From positions 62,001 through 126,000 of the forward strand of contig NZ_JSEO01000011.1 in assembly GCF_001624705.1 (NCBI RefSeq): 64,000 nt of DNA, read 5' to 3'. Of this stretch, positions 1 through 8,199 are shown in pieces (within the stretch, counting starts at the first letter, position 1; each line of letters opens with the position of its first letter). This stretch comes from Marinomonas sp. SBI8L. GTDB taxonomy: Bacteria; Pseudomonadota; Gammaproteobacteria; Pseudomonadales; Marinomonadaceae. Position numbers and translations under genes: made by a program. A model generated the notes under the pieces. That model saw nothing but the letters and a program-made list of their open reading frames with translations, did not search any database and was not told where the DNA came from.

Positions 1-1144
1 CATAATCATGGGCAACAGGAATATAGGCTGCCTTGCCTGCTTCAACGCTGACAGATAAGCCAACGAGTTCTGCAGCCATATAGTTAAGGCTGGTGGTTTC
101 GGTATCTAAGGCGAAAAGAGGTGCTTGTTGGATTTTATCAAGCCAAATAGCGAAGTGTTCTTTATCTAGCACAGTCTCATAACTAATCTCGACCGCTTCA
201 ACTTTGGCCTCTTCTGCTTCGGCGCCGCCTTCTTCATCTGCTGTTGGTTTATCTAGCTCTTTTAACCAAGTTTTAAACTCAAGCTTGCTAAACCATTCTT
301 TTAACTCTTCTTTATTTCGTGGAGAGTTACTTAAAGTGGTAGAATCAAAATCTAATTCAACATCACATTTAATGGTTGCCAGTTGATAAGACAAGAACGC
401 CATATCCTTGTTATCTTCCATCTTCTTAGACAGTGTTTTTGCGCCGCGAAAGCTTAACCCTGCAATTTCATCAAGGCGAGAGTAGATGCTTTCTAGGCTA
501 CCTAGACCTTGCAGCAGGCCCAGTGCTGTTTTTTCGCCGACACCAGGCACACCAGGAATGTTATCTACCTTGTCTCCCATAAGTGCAAGGAAGTCGATAA
601 TGAGCTCTGGACCAATACCAAACTTATTTTTAACACCTTCAATATCCATCACTGTATCTGTCATGGTATTTACTAAGGTTACTTTATCTGTAACCAATTG
701 AGCCATGTCTTTATCGCCAGTAGAAACGATTACTTCTCGACCTGTTTCACCAACAATTTTAGCAATGGTACCAATCACATCATCTGCTTCTACGCCGCCG
801 ATACTGATTAAAGGCAATCCCATTGCTTTTATGATGCTATGAATAGGCTCTATTTGTAGACGTAAATCATCAGGCATGGAAGGACGCTGAGCCTTATATT
901 CAGGATACATGTCGTCTCGGAAGGTTTTACCTTTAGCATCAAAAATCACGACTATGGGCGAGTCCGCATAGGTCTTAATCAAGCTTTTAATCATGCTAGT
1001 CACACCACGAATGGCATTGGTTGGCTGGCCATCACTGGTACTTAAAGGTGGTATGGCATGAAATGCACGATATAAATAAGACGACCCATCCACAAGGATC
1101 ATAGGGGCTGTTGCAGGTTTTGAGGCTTTGTCTTCGGCCGACAT
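1..1144 (-). CDS. polA: DNA polymerase I, N-terminal part (runs off the window)
   Basis: The minus strand reads open from an ATG at 1144 to the window edge, about 381 codons. It encodes the 5'-3' exonuclease domain (ILVDGSSYLYRAFHAIPPL near the start, then GVEADDVIGT, STGDKDMAQLV and PGVPGVGEKTA, all FEN-like nuclease motifs). It then enters the 3'-5' exonuclease-like domain, where LFALDTETTSL carries the DxE metal-binding pair, so proofreading is probably intact. The polymerase domain lies outside the window. The enzyme fills gaps in DNA repair and removes Okazaki primers. It is transcribed away from thrB, as in Pseudomonas. An internal ATG before ILVDGSS could be the start instead. Confidence 0.95.
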   Translation of the reverse strand, partial: MSAEDKASKPATAPMILVDGSSYLYRAFHAIPPLSTSDGQPTNAIRGVTSMIKSLIKTYADSPIVVIFDAKGKTFRDDMYPEYKAQRPSMPDDLRLQIEPIHSIIKAMGLPLISIGGVEADDVIGTIAKIVGETGREVIVSTGDKDMAQLVTDKVTLVNTMTDTVMDIEGVKNKFGIGPELIIDFLALMGDKVDNIPGVPGVGEKTALGLLQGLGSLESIYSRLDEIAGLSFRGAKTLSKKMEDNKDMAFLSYQLATIKCDVELDFDSTTLSNSPRNKEELKEWFSKLEFKTWLKELDKPTADEEGGAEAEEAKVEAVEISYETVLDKEHFAIWLDKIQQAPLFALDTETTSLNYMAAELVGLSVSVEAGKAAYIPVAHDY

Positions 1145-1640
1145 GGAAACTGTCTCCATCAGGGTGCTAGTCAAAAAGAAAATAATTTAAAAATACTGGG
1201 GCTTAGGTTAACACAGGATAGATGTATTAAATATCTAGCAAAAAATTAAATAAAAATGTTTATAACTATATAAAAACCTTTAAAAACAATATCTAAATCC
1301 ATTTAACCTGTTCTTAATTGTTAATAAGTTTTGAAAGTTGTTAATAACTTGTTGATAATTTATCCTGTGTATAATTTTATTGGTATCAACGATAAGGATA
1401 TTTTTTATGAAATACAGAATGGTTTATTTATTGTTAACTTTAATGCCTTTTTTGCATTTTCAACCTGTTATTCAGGTTAATTCACCAATTATTTCAGTAG
1501 AGGAAAATAATTTTTATTGAAGTATTGTGTCTCTAATTGACCTTTTAGTGTTAATTGTGGAGCATAGGCGACTTCTGGGCTTTCGTTCATTTTTTAGGGC
1601 GATAAATGCTTTTAACTTCGACACTAGAATAGGTAACAAA
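1145..1640. other. polA-thrB divergent intergenic region
   Basis: About 495 bases separate the start of polA from the TTG start I prefer for thrB. The first 250 bases are very AT-rich with runs of A and T and must hold the polA promoter. The only ORF with a good ribosome site is the 37-codon one at 1407-1520. I see no RNA gene or strong terminator. Confidence 0.4.
1407..1520 (+). CDS. possible small exported or membrane peptide, 37 aa
   Basis: An ATG at 1407 has a good AAGGA ribosome site at 1394-1398 (8-nt spacing) and opens a 37-codon frame ending in TGA. The peptide begins with a basic MKYR and then a hydrophobic stretch (VYLLLTLMPFLHF), as in a signal peptide or a single membrane segment, followed by a short polar tail. 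In Pseudomonas a small DUF2782 gene lies between polA and thrB, but this sequence does not look like it to me. It could also be a leader peptide for thrB, although it lacks runs of Thr or Ile codons. Function unknown. Confidence 0.35.
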   Translation: MKYRMVYLLLTLMPFLHFQPVIQVNSPIISVEENNFY

Positions 1641-2591
1641 TTGGCTGTTTACACTTCCCTCACGCAAGATGACATGTTGGCCTTAATGGCAGATTATGAT
1701 TTAGGTGACCTAGTGTCATTTAAGGGCATTTCGGGAGGAGTCGAAAACACCAATTACTTTGTGAACACCTCGCAAGGTAAATATGTTTTAACGATTTTTG
1801 AAGAGTTTGAAGCAGAAGAAGTACCTTATTTTTTAGATGTGGTCGCACACTTTAAGCAAGGTGGATTTAATGTACCTGCTGCTATTTTCGATAAACAGGG
1901 TGAGCGCCTTAAAACACTTAAAAATAAGCCAGCAATTCTAGTGGATTGTTTTAATGGTGATGAACTTGCGAAAACCTCTACCGATGCGTGTCGTCAAATG
2001 GGTAAGCAACTGGGTTTGCTTCACCTTGCAGGTCAGTCTTTCCCAGACCAAAGACCGTCTCACCGTGGGGTTGAATGGTGGCAATCGACTAGCCAATCTT
2101 TAAGTGCTCAGTTGCCTGAAGATGAAGCTAAGCTGTTATCTGAACAAGTGGCCAGATTCGATGCCTTCCTGGAGAAAGCGAATAGCTTACCAATGGGTAC
2201 TATTCATGGGGACCTGTTCTTTAATAACACCTTGTTTGAAGGCGAATCCTTATCTGCCATTATCGATTTCTACAATGCTTGCCACAGTTGGTTAATGTAC
2301 GATCTTGCCATAGTGGTTAATGACTGGTGTACTGATAGAGCGACTGGTGAACTAGATATGGACAAGTATCAGGCGCTAATTACGGCTTATCGTGCTGAGC
2401 GTGAGCTATCTCAAGATGAAATTGATGCGTGGGACCATATGCTAAAAGTGGCAGCTATGCGCTTTTGGTTATCTCGTTTGGAAGCTTGGTATGGTGCGAT
2501 CAATGACCCTGAGCGTCTTGCACAGCAACATGACCCAAAAGAGTTTAAGCGTATTTTACAAGCCAGATGTGACTTTTCACCTGCACTCTAA
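1641..2591 (+). CDS. thrB: homoserine kinase (protein-kinase-fold type)
   Basis: This enzyme phosphorylates homoserine to O-phosphohomoserine in threonine synthesis. It has the APH/choline-kinase-like fold, not the GHMK fold. The visible motifs are GISGGVENTNYFV (nucleotide loop), IHGDLFFNNTLF (catalytic loop HxDxxxxN) and IIDFYNA (metal-binding DFG equivalent). The open frame extends upstream to a GTG at 1527, but those 38 codons do not look like the family. A TTG at 1641 preceded by AGGT at 1631-1634 gives 316 aa starting (M)AVYTSLTQDDM, which matches the usual start and length, so I chose it. It lies divergent from polA, as in Pseudomonas. Confidence 0.9.
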   Translation: MAVYTSLTQDDMLALMADYDLGDLVSFKGISGGVENTNYFVNTSQGKYVLTIFEEFEAEEVPYFLDVVAHFKQGGFNVPAAIFDKQGERLKTLKNKPAILVDCFNGDELAKTSTDACRQMGKQLGLLHLAGQSFPDQRPSHRGVEWWQSTSQSLSAQLPEDEAKLLSEQVARFDAFLEKANSLPMGTIHGDLFFNNTLFEGESLSAIIDFYNACHSWLMYDLAIVVNDWCTDRATGELDMDKYQALITAYRAERELSQDEIDAWDHMLKVAAMRFWLSRLEAWYGAINDPERLAQQHDPKEFKRILQARCDFSPAL

Positions 2592-2651
2592 TTTATTTTA
2601 TTTTTGCTTTAGGTGCAGTTTTAGTTAAAAATAAATAAAGGATACAAATCT

Positions 2652-3209
2652 ATGTTCCGATATTTTTTAACCACTGCACTCTTGCTCTCTTTTTCACTTA
2701 TTCAGGCCCAACCCCTGATTACTTTGGGTACTGGACTCGATATCAGTGTGAATAAAGCGCAAATTAAGGCATTTGAAATAAGTTGGTACTTTAATAAGAG
2801 TGCGAGCACTAGCCTATTGATTGCCTACGACACTAACTCAGATGGCAGATTTAGCGGCAAAGAAAAAGTGGAATTAATTGCTATGTTGAAGCAATTTGAG
2901 CCCCAAGATTACTTTCTTCATCTCAAAGCCGAGACGTTAAAGATTAAGCCTGAATCCATTACAGCAATTCGGGTGAATGTATTCGATTCTCTCGTTTCTA
3001 TGCAATTTGGTGTGTCCCTATCTGAGCCTGTTAATTTACAAACAACTGGGCTAAGCCTGGCATTTATTCCAAGTGAAAGAGTCGCAATTGATCAGTCCTC
3101 AATGAAGTTTCAAATTAATGGCATGCTGGCAAAGAATTGCAGTGTAAAAATACTCGAAAATCCGCCTTTAGACAGTCATAATTGGCAGCAGGTTTTTTGT
3201 AGTCGATAA
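2652..3209 (+). CDS. DUF1007-like exported protein
   Basis: The 185-aa protein starts with a typical Sec signal peptide (MFRYFLTTALLLSFSLIQAQ, probable cleavage after AQA or nearby). The mature part resembles the DUF1007 family of periplasmic proteins: a beta-rich N-terminal segment, an EF-hand-like loop DTNSDGRFSGKE near residues 60-71, and a later strand region. DUF1007 proteins are often found beside nickel/cobalt exporters. Here the next gene, 31 bases on, is a LysE-type exporter, so a partnership is possible but unproven. Two C-terminal cysteines (NCSV, FCSR) could form a disulfide. The ribosome site AAGGA lies before the ATG. Substrate and role are unknown. Confidence 0.6.
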   Translation: MFRYFLTTALLLSFSLIQAQPLITLGTGLDISVNKAQIKAFEISWYFNKSASTSLLIAYDTNSDGRFSGKEKVELIAMLKQFEPQDYFLHLKAETLKIKPESITAIRVNVFDSLVSMQFGVSLSEPVNLQTTGLSLAFIPSERVAIDQSSMKFQINGMLAKNCSVKILENPPLDSHNWQQVFCSR

Positions 3210-3240
3210 GCGCAGTGATTTACTGCAAGTTTAAAGAGAA

Positions 3241-3879
3241 ATGCTTATGTTAGAACAATTCCAATGGTTACCTTTTTTAGCGGCAATCACCCTACTGACC
3301 ATGAGTCCTGGTGTCGATACGATTATCGTTATGCGTAACTCTGCTGTTGCGGGTTATAAAAAAGGATTATTAACCAGCTTAGGGATTTGTTTGGGTTTAT
3401 TTGGCCATGCTGCAGTTTCTGCTTTAGGATTGTCGGTTATTTTATTGGGTTCAGCTAGCATGTTTACTGCATTGAAACTTGCTGGTGCGGCGTATCTCAT
3501 TTATTTGGGTTATCAAAGCTTAAAAAGTGCGGCACGACCGACAGGCTTAATTGTGTCTCAAGAAGGTACGTCTGCTTTGAGCCATTTCGCAGCCTTTAGA
3601 CAAGGTTTGCTGTCTAACGTATTGAACCCTAAGCCAATTATTTTTTATATGGCATTTTTACCTCAGTTTATTAACCCTGAATATTCTGCCTTACAACAGT
3701 CTTTGTTTATGGCGTTTATGCACTTCTCTATTGCTATGATTTGGCAGGGTGTGTTGGCGCTATTGGTCCATAGAGCGAAAACTTGGTTAGCAAAACCTCA
3801 AGTCTCTCGTGTAATTGATGGTTTGAGCGGTACCTTGTTATTAGGCTTTGGTACACGTTTAGCGTTACAAGAGTCTTAA
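3241..3879 (+). CDS. LysE/RhtB family amino-acid exporter
   Basis: This 212-aa inner-membrane protein has about six hydrophobic segments. It carries the family's N-terminal signature, MSPGVDTIIVMRNSAVAGYKKGL, followed by LGICLGLFGHAAVSALGLS, and the central GLLSNVLNPKPIIFYMAFLPQF, which matches the conserved LNPKxxLFF motif. Members export amino acids such as homoserine, threonine or lysine. Its position just downstream of thrB makes a homoserine or threonine substrate attractive, but that is inference. A second ATG at 3247 could be the start. A hairpin follows the gene. Confidence 0.8.
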   Translation: MLMLEQFQWLPFLAAITLLTMSPGVDTIIVMRNSAVAGYKKGLLTSLGICLGLFGHAAVSALGLSVILLGSASMFTALKLAGAAYLIYLGYQSLKSAARPTGLIVSQEGTSALSHFAAFRQGLLSNVLNPKPIIFYMAFLPQFINPEYSALQQSLFMAFMHFSIAMIWQGVLALLVHRAKTWLAKPQVSRVIDGLSGTLLLGFGTRLALQES

Positions 3880-3885
3880 GAGTTT

Positions 3886-3915
3886 AATTCTTAGTGGTTA
3901 TCACTACTAAGAATT
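3886..3915 (+). terminator. possible terminator hairpin after the LysE gene
   Basis: The arms AATTCTTAG (3886-3894) and CTAAGAATT (3907-3915) pair perfectly, and the loop can pair further. No long T run follows, so it may be a transcript-end stabiliser and not a strong rho-independent terminator. Confidence 0.4.
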
Positions 3916-4025
3916 ATATGACAGGCTCTATTATCCATAGAGTCTGATTTCATGGATGAAATAGTGTCAGATATTTAGCCATAAGCTAGGTATGTATTTT
4001 ATGAAATTCGATATGAGTTGTACTA

Positions 4026-4640
4026 ATGAGTTTGCTATTCGCTACTTGGATTAAGTTCTTTTTCCTGTTTGCTCCCTTTTTTGTGTTATCCATGTTCTTA
4101 GCCTTAACCCGAGGCGAAACCACTAAATCAAGAAGACAAGTTGCTAATAAGGCGATTATTGCTGCAGCGGCAATTTCAGTTGTCTTAATCTTTTTTGGCG
4201 GCAGCTTATTCGCTGTGTTAGGCATTACCTTGGATTCCTTCCGTATTGGCTCTGGTATATTGCTCTTTATGTCTGCTCTAAGCCTCGTAAAAGATGGTAC
4301 TCGTAACCACGCTACTGGCATGCCTAACGAGCAAAGAGAAGATATCTCTGTCGTGCCTCTGGCAGTTCCGACAATTATTGGGCCTGCCACCATAGGTACT
4401 ATCTTGGTTTATGGTGCAGACTTTCAAGGCTGGGATTTACTCATAGGTTTGATGGGATTATTTTTAGCCCTTTTATCTCTCGGTATTATCCTCTACTCCG
4501 GCTCTTTGATAGAAAAACTATTAGGGCCAACAGGATTAAATATCTTGAGTAAAATTACCGGCTTAATCCTATCTGCCATGGCGGCACAAATTTTTATGAG
4601 CGGGGTAATGGGTTTTTTAACGCCTTTGGTTCAAGGCTAG
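4026..4640 (+). CDS. MarC/UPF0056 family inner-membrane protein
   Basis: The 204-aa protein is almost entirely hydrophobic with about six membrane segments. It carries the MarC-family pattern: an early LFAPFFVLSMFLALTRGE, a central FRIGSGILLFMSALSLV, then VPLAVPTIIGPATIGTIL (the conserved P-x-x-x-GPxx motif) and a C-terminal KITGLILSAMAAQIFMSGVMG. MarC proteins were once linked to multiple antibiotic resistance, but their real function is unknown. The gene appears to be a single transcription unit, ending at a strong terminator and followed by the zinc operon. Confidence 0.85.
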   Translation: MSLLFATWIKFFFLFAPFFVLSMFLALTRGETTKSRRQVANKAIIAAAAISVVLIFFGGSLFAVLGITLDSFRIGSGILLFMSALSLVKDGTRNHATGMPNEQREDISVVPLAVPTIIGPATIGTILVYGADFQGWDLLIGLMGLFLALLSLGIILYSGSLIEKLLGPTGLNILSKITGLILSAMAAQIFMSGVMGFLTPLVQG

Positions 4641-4679
4641 AGAACCTGCGATTAAACCGCTTTATCGCGTTTGATTAAA

Positions 4680-4712
4680 GCCAGTGAGATAAGGCATCTC
4701 ACTGGCTTTTTC
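4680..4712 (+). terminator. rho-independent terminator after the marC-like gene
   Basis: A perfect 11-bp stem, GCCAGTGAGAT (4680-4690) with ATCTCACTGGC (4696-4706), closes a 5-nt loop and runs straight into TTTTTC. This separates the MarC-like gene from the zur operon. Confidence 0.9.
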
Positions 4713-4724
4713 TTGTGGCACTAT

Positions 4725-4752
4725 TTGTTATCTTATAACATAGAAGTAATAT
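4725..4752 (+). promoter_or_regulatory. Zur box overlapping the zur-znuCB promoter
   Basis: The perfect inverted repeat TGTTAT-CTT-ATAACA lies at 4726-4740 and matches the gammaproteobacterial Zur operator core TGTTAT-N3-ATAACA. A promoter can be drawn through it: TTGTTA at 4725-4730, a 16-bp spacer and TAATAT at 4747-4752, 47 bases before the zur start. Zinc-loaded Zur bound here would cover the -35 box, giving autoregulation of the operon. Confidence 0.8.
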
Positions 4753-4798
4753 ATTTTTACCGCCTGCCCGCAAAGAGCGATGGGCTTGGAGATGCTTA

Positions 4799-5308
4799 AT
4801 GACAGAAACCCATAGCCATGATCATAACCATGGTGACTGTATTGAATCGGCGCTAGTAACGGCTGAATCCATTTGCAAAAGTCAGGGGCAAAAGCTGACT
4901 AAAGTGAGACGTCGATCACTAGAGTTAATTTGGCAAAGTCATAGACCTTTAGGTGCTTATCAATTATTAGCAAAGTTAGCCGAAGAAGGTTTTAACTCTG
5001 CGCCGCCGACTGTCTACAGAGCGCTCGACTTCTTATTGTCAGCAGGCTTGATTCATAAAGTTGAATCTATGAATGCTTATCTGGGTTGTGCCCATGCGGA
5101 TAAAGCCCATAAAGGCTACTTTCTGATTTGTGACGCTTGTCATAATGTGATGGAGTTAGAGTATCAAGACATTCATAACGCATTGTTAGCAAAAGCAAAA
5201 CAGCATGGTTTTGAAATTAGAGCCAATACCATAGAGCTAACAGGCTTATGCGGATCTTGTTTAAGCCAAGAGTCAACCCCAGAGAAGCTTGATAAGGCAG
5301 GACACTAA
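4799..5308 (+). CDS. zur: zinc uptake regulator Zur (Fur family)
   Basis: This 169-aa Fur-family repressor shuts off zinc import when zinc is plentiful. The N-terminus is histidine-rich (HSHDHNHGD). The winged-helix part carries [15 protein letters not shown] and [21 protein letters not shown], as in Zur. The C-terminal half has the structural zinc cysteines CDAC and CGSC. The ribosome site GGAG lies before the ATG. It is followed by znuC with a one-base overlap (TAATG) and preceded by a Zur box, so it is autoregulated and drives its own target transporter. Confidence 0.92.
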   Translation: MTETHSHDHNHGDCIESALVTAESICKSQGQKLTKVRRRSLELIWQSHRPLGAYQLLAKLAEEGFNSAPPTVYRALDFLLSAGLIHKVESMNAYLGCAHADKAHKGYFLICDACHNVMELEYQDIHNALLAKAKQHGFEIRANTIELTGLCGSCLSQESTPEKLDKAGH

Positions 5309-6087
5309 TGTCAGAAGGTGCAAATAATGCCTTGGTTAGCTTTGATAATATCGGCATAGCGTTTGATGGTCGTACTTTATTGAGTGATATCAATATGACC
5401 ATACATAAGGGTGAGATAGTTACCCTTATCGGCCCTAATGGCAGTGGTAAAAGTACGCTTATTAGAACCTTGCTTGGGTTACAACAAGCCACCTCTGGGC
5501 GTATTCAGCGCCACGCTCAATTACGTATTGGCTACATGCCTCAAAAACTGCACATAGATCCAACTTTGCCATTAAGTGTGAACCACTTTTTAGGTTTGGT
5601 TAAAGGCGTTAAGAAGCAGGATATTCCTGCTGTACTGACACGTTTAGGGATAAATAAGCTGGCAAATAAACAGGTACACTTCTTATCTGGTGGTGAAACT
5701 CAAAGGGTGCTGTTAGCGAGAGCGCTGCTTAATCGTCCTAGCTTGTTAGTGCTGGACGAACCAGTACAAGGGGTGGATGTGAATGGCCAGATTGAGCTAT
5801 ATAACCTTATTGCCTCTATTCGAGATGAGCTAGGTTGTGGGGTGCTTATGATTTCTCACGATTTGCATCTAGTTATGGCGAAAACAGATACAGTGGTATG
5901 TATTAACCAACATGTATGCTGCTCAGGTTCTCCTCAACATGTTAAAGAGCACCCAGAATACCAAGCTTTGTTCGGTGTACCTGGTGCTGAAGACTCTATC
6001 GCCATCTATTCACACCATCATGATCACACTCATGATGAGCATGGCAAGGTGATGCCGAATGACTCGCACTCTCACTGCAATCACTAA
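5308..6087 (+). CDS. znuC: zinc ABC transporter ATP-binding protein ZnuC
   Basis: This is the 259-aa cytoplasmic ATPase of the high-affinity zinc importer. Walker A is GPNGSGKST (42-50), the signature is LSGGE (126-130), Walker B is LLVLDE (146-151), and the H-loop is in [10 protein letters not shown]. The tail from about residue 236 is very histidine-rich ([10 protein letters not shown] and HSHCNH), as in many ZnuC proteins, and may sense or buffer zinc. It is coupled to zur by a TAATG overlap and followed by znuB after 30 bases. The periplasmic zinc-binding protein gene znuA is not in the window. Confidence 0.93.
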   Translation: MSEGANNALVSFDNIGIAFDGRTLLSDINMTIHKGEIVTLIGPNGSGKSTLIRTLLGLQQATSGRIQRHAQLRIGYMPQKLHIDPTLPLSVNHFLGLVKGVKKQDIPAVLTRLGINKLANKQVHFLSGGETQRVLLARALLNRPSLLVLDEPVQGVDVNGQIELYNLIASIRDELGCGVLMISHDLHLVMAKTDTVVCINQHVCCSGSPQHVKEHPEYQALFGVPGAEDSIAIYSHHHDHTHDEHGKVMPNDSHSHCNH

Positions 6088-6117
6088 GTAACCGACTTAT
6101 ATTTGGAATAACTTGTT

Positions 6118-6915
6118 ATGTTTGATCTATTGTTCAGAGCCTTAATAGGCGGTTTAGGGGTGGCTGCAGTAGCTGGCCCTTTAGGTGCTTTTGTGGTGTG
6201 GCGACGTATGGCCTATTTTGGTGACACCTTGGCTCATTCGGCATTATTAGGTGTGGCTCTGGGCCTTCTGCTTGATATCAACCTCAACCTTGCTGTTATC
6301 GTACTTTGCGTGGGTTTAGCCTTGGTATTAGTGACGTTGCAAAAGAAACATATTATCGCTACGGATACCTTGTTAGGTATTCTTGCCCATTCTTCCTTGT
6401 CCTTAGGTTTAGTGGCTGTCAGCTTTTTAGATAATATCCGTATTGATTTAATGGCCTATTTGTTTGGTGATTTACTTGCCATTAGTCAGCAGGATTTGTT
6501 TTGGATTTATGGTGGTGGTTTTCTTGTATTAGCCTTATTAGTTGCTTTCTGGAAGCCTTTGTTAGCAGTAACAGTGAATGAAGAGTTGGCTAAAGTTGAG
6601 GGTTACCCTGTCGAAGCTATCCGCCTTTTGCTAATGCTCTTGGTGGCGCTTGTTATTGCTGTAGCGATGAAAATAGTGGGCGTCTTACTGATTACCTCTT
6701 TGATGATTATTCCCGCTGCTACCGCACGTAAGCTGTCGCGTTCACCGATACAAATGGCTTCAGTTGCCAGCCTTATTGGTTGTTTAGCGGTTTCGAGTGG
6801 CTTGTATGTGTCTTATCAGTGGGATACGCCAGCAGGACCAAGTGTGGTTGTGTGTGCAGCTGTTTTATTTTTACTTGCTTACAGCCTGCCTCTTGGAGGC
6901 AAGCGCAGAAATTAA
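6118..6915 (+). CDS. znuB: zinc ABC transporter permease ZnuB
   Basis: This 265-aa inner-membrane permease of the ABC-3 family has about eight hydrophobic segments. Diagnostic stretches are the N-terminal GPLGAFVVWRRMAYFGDTLAHSALLGVALG, DTLLGILAHSSLSLGL and VGVLLITSLMIIPAATARKLSRS, the last being the conserved coupling region. It is the last gene of the Zur-controlled operon and forms the zinc channel with ZnuC. No clear terminator follows before the convergent gene at 6936. Confidence 0.92.
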   Translation: MFDLLFRALIGGLGVAAVAGPLGAFVVWRRMAYFGDTLAHSALLGVALGLLLDINLNLAVIVLCVGLALVLVTLQKKHIIATDTLLGILAHSSLSLGLVAVSFLDNIRIDLMAYLFGDLLAISQQDLFWIYGGGFLVLALLVAFWKPLLAVTVNEELAKVEGYPVEAIRLLLMLLVALVIAVAMKIVGVLLITSLMIIPAATARKLSRSPIQMASVASLIGCLAVSSGLYVSYQWDTPAGPSVVVCAAVLFLLAYSLPLGGKRRN

Positions 6916-6935
6916 TCCTGTAAACTTTAAAAAAC

Positions 6936-7463
6936 CTATTGATTCAAGCGCTTATCGAGAGCTTGCCAATGTTTTAAGTCATAAGGGGCAACTATGCTTC
7001 CGGCAAATTGCCCTGACTTATTGACCATCAAGATACGATCAAAGTGGTTAGCATAACCTTCGGATCTAATTAAAGACCAGTAATCACTGTATCCTTTCAT
7101 ATCTTTCGTAATAATCTGTATTGCTAGGCCTGCTTGAGTTTGCTCTTTTGCTTCTTCAGAACTGCTTGCCTCTAATTTGATTTGCTCTAGTTGCGCTAAA
7201 GTACGTACGCATAAAGTATCGCACTGACTTGGCTGAACATAAAAGCTAGCCCACTTTTCTGCCACTAAACCTTCAATAGGCATCATATTACGCGGAAACT
7301 CTAACAAGGAGATGCCAAGTTCGGCTTGTTCTTCAACACTGATGTTGATGCTATTAAAGTGCTTTTGGTAAGCCTTATTAATGACCCAAGCCCCAAGTAC
7401 CACTAATGCAACAAAAAAGAATAAAAAACGGCCCCGTGAGACGATTTTGTAAGTATCTATCAT
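6936..7463 (-). CDS. Sco-like membrane-anchored thioredoxin-fold protein
   Basis: The 175-aa protein has one N-terminal membrane segment (residues about 13-29, FLFFFVALVVLGAWVIN) and a periplasmic domain. FYVQPSQCDTLCVRTLAQLEQIK has the spacing of the Sco copper-site motif CxxxC followed by the 'TxxxLxxL' helix. Near the end VNKSGQFAGSIVAPYD resembles the strand and cis-Pro region of thioredoxin-like folds. Sco proteins deliver copper to cytochrome oxidase. The match here is limited to the motif and general layout, and the conserved histidine of true Sco is not obvious. Its start overlaps the stop of the upstream carbonic anhydrase gene by four bases, so the two are co-translated. Confidence 0.5.
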   Translation of the reverse strand: MIDTYKIVSRGRFLFFFVALVVLGAWVINKAYQKHFNSINISVEEQAELGISLLEFPRNMMPIEGLVAEKWASFYVQPSQCDTLCVRTLAQLEQIKLEASSSEEAKEQTQAGLAIQIITKDMKGYSDYWSLIRSEGYANHFDRILMVNKSGQFAGSIVAPYDLKHWQALDKRLNQ

Positions 7464-8008
7464 GACTTGTCTGCTGCTTGCTCTGCTAGGTATTCGTCTT
7501 TCAACTTCACATAATTAAGGCCAGCATATTGGAAATAGGTAATTTCAGATTCTTTTAATGCTCTTACCTTTTTAACGGGTGACCCAAGATACATAAAACC
7601 AGATTCGAGACGCTTCCCTGGAGGCACTAATGAGCCTGCACCTATGATGACTTCGTCTTCAACGACTGCACCGTCAAGAATTGTTGTGCCCATACCAACA
7701 AGGACTTTATTACCAATTTTACAACCGTGCAGCATAGCCATATGACCTACGGTTACGTCATCGCCTATTTCTAGCGGATGGCCGTCTGGCTTATAACTGC
7801 TGGCATGTGTGATGTGCAGGCAAGAGTTATCTTGAATACTAGTGCGTTCGCCAATACGAATACGGTGCATGTCGCCACGAATTGCTACGAGTGGCCAAAC
7901 TGAGCTGTCTTTGCCTATTTCAACATCGCCAATAAGAACGGCAGATTCATCCACCCAGACTCTTTCTGCAAGCTTGGGGGTATTACCACGAAAGGACTTC
8001 ATCACCAT
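7460..8008 (-). CDS. gamma-carbonic anhydrase family protein (YrdA-like)
   Basis: This is a left-handed beta-helix protein of hexapeptide repeats with the gamma-carbonic anhydrase core: SVWPLVAIRGDMHRIRIGERTSIQDNSCLHITH, then GHMAMLHGCKIGNKVLVGMGTTILDGAVVEDEVIIGAGSLVPPGK. The metal-ligand histidines are present in LHITH and in GHMAMLHGC. The frame extends up to 8053, but the ATG at 8008 is preceded by AGAGAG and gives the usual length of about 182 aa beginning MVMKSFRGNTPKL. It is divergent from prlC, as in Pseudomonas. True carbonic anhydrase activity is not shown for most YrdA-type members. Confidence 0.85.
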   Translation of the reverse strand: MVMKSFRGNTPKLAERVWVDESAVLIGDVEIGKDSSVWPLVAIRGDMHRIRIGERTSIQDNSCLHITHASSYKPDGHPLEIGDDVTVGHMAMLHGCKIGNKVLVGMGTTILDGAVVEDEVIIGAGSLVPPGKRLESGFMYLGSPVKKVRALKESEITYFQYAGLNYVKLKDEYLAEQAADKS

Positions 8009-8199
8009 GTTAATTGTCTCTCTAATAAAGGGTTCTAGCGCTTTCTGTCTCAATATAAAGAGCAGATTGGCATTCTTGACTATGATTTTAAATCACACTA
8101 GCCGTTGAAAATAGAAAATTATCACCAATCTATCTTAGATAATGAATTTTTACATATTGCTTTAATGCGATAAAGCCAAACAAATAAGGATACCTGTTT

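Noticed and set aside
1527-1640. Longer N-terminus of ThrB from GTG 1527
   Set aside because: The extra residues do not resemble the family, and the TTG at 1641 has a well placed ribosome site and gives the usual length.
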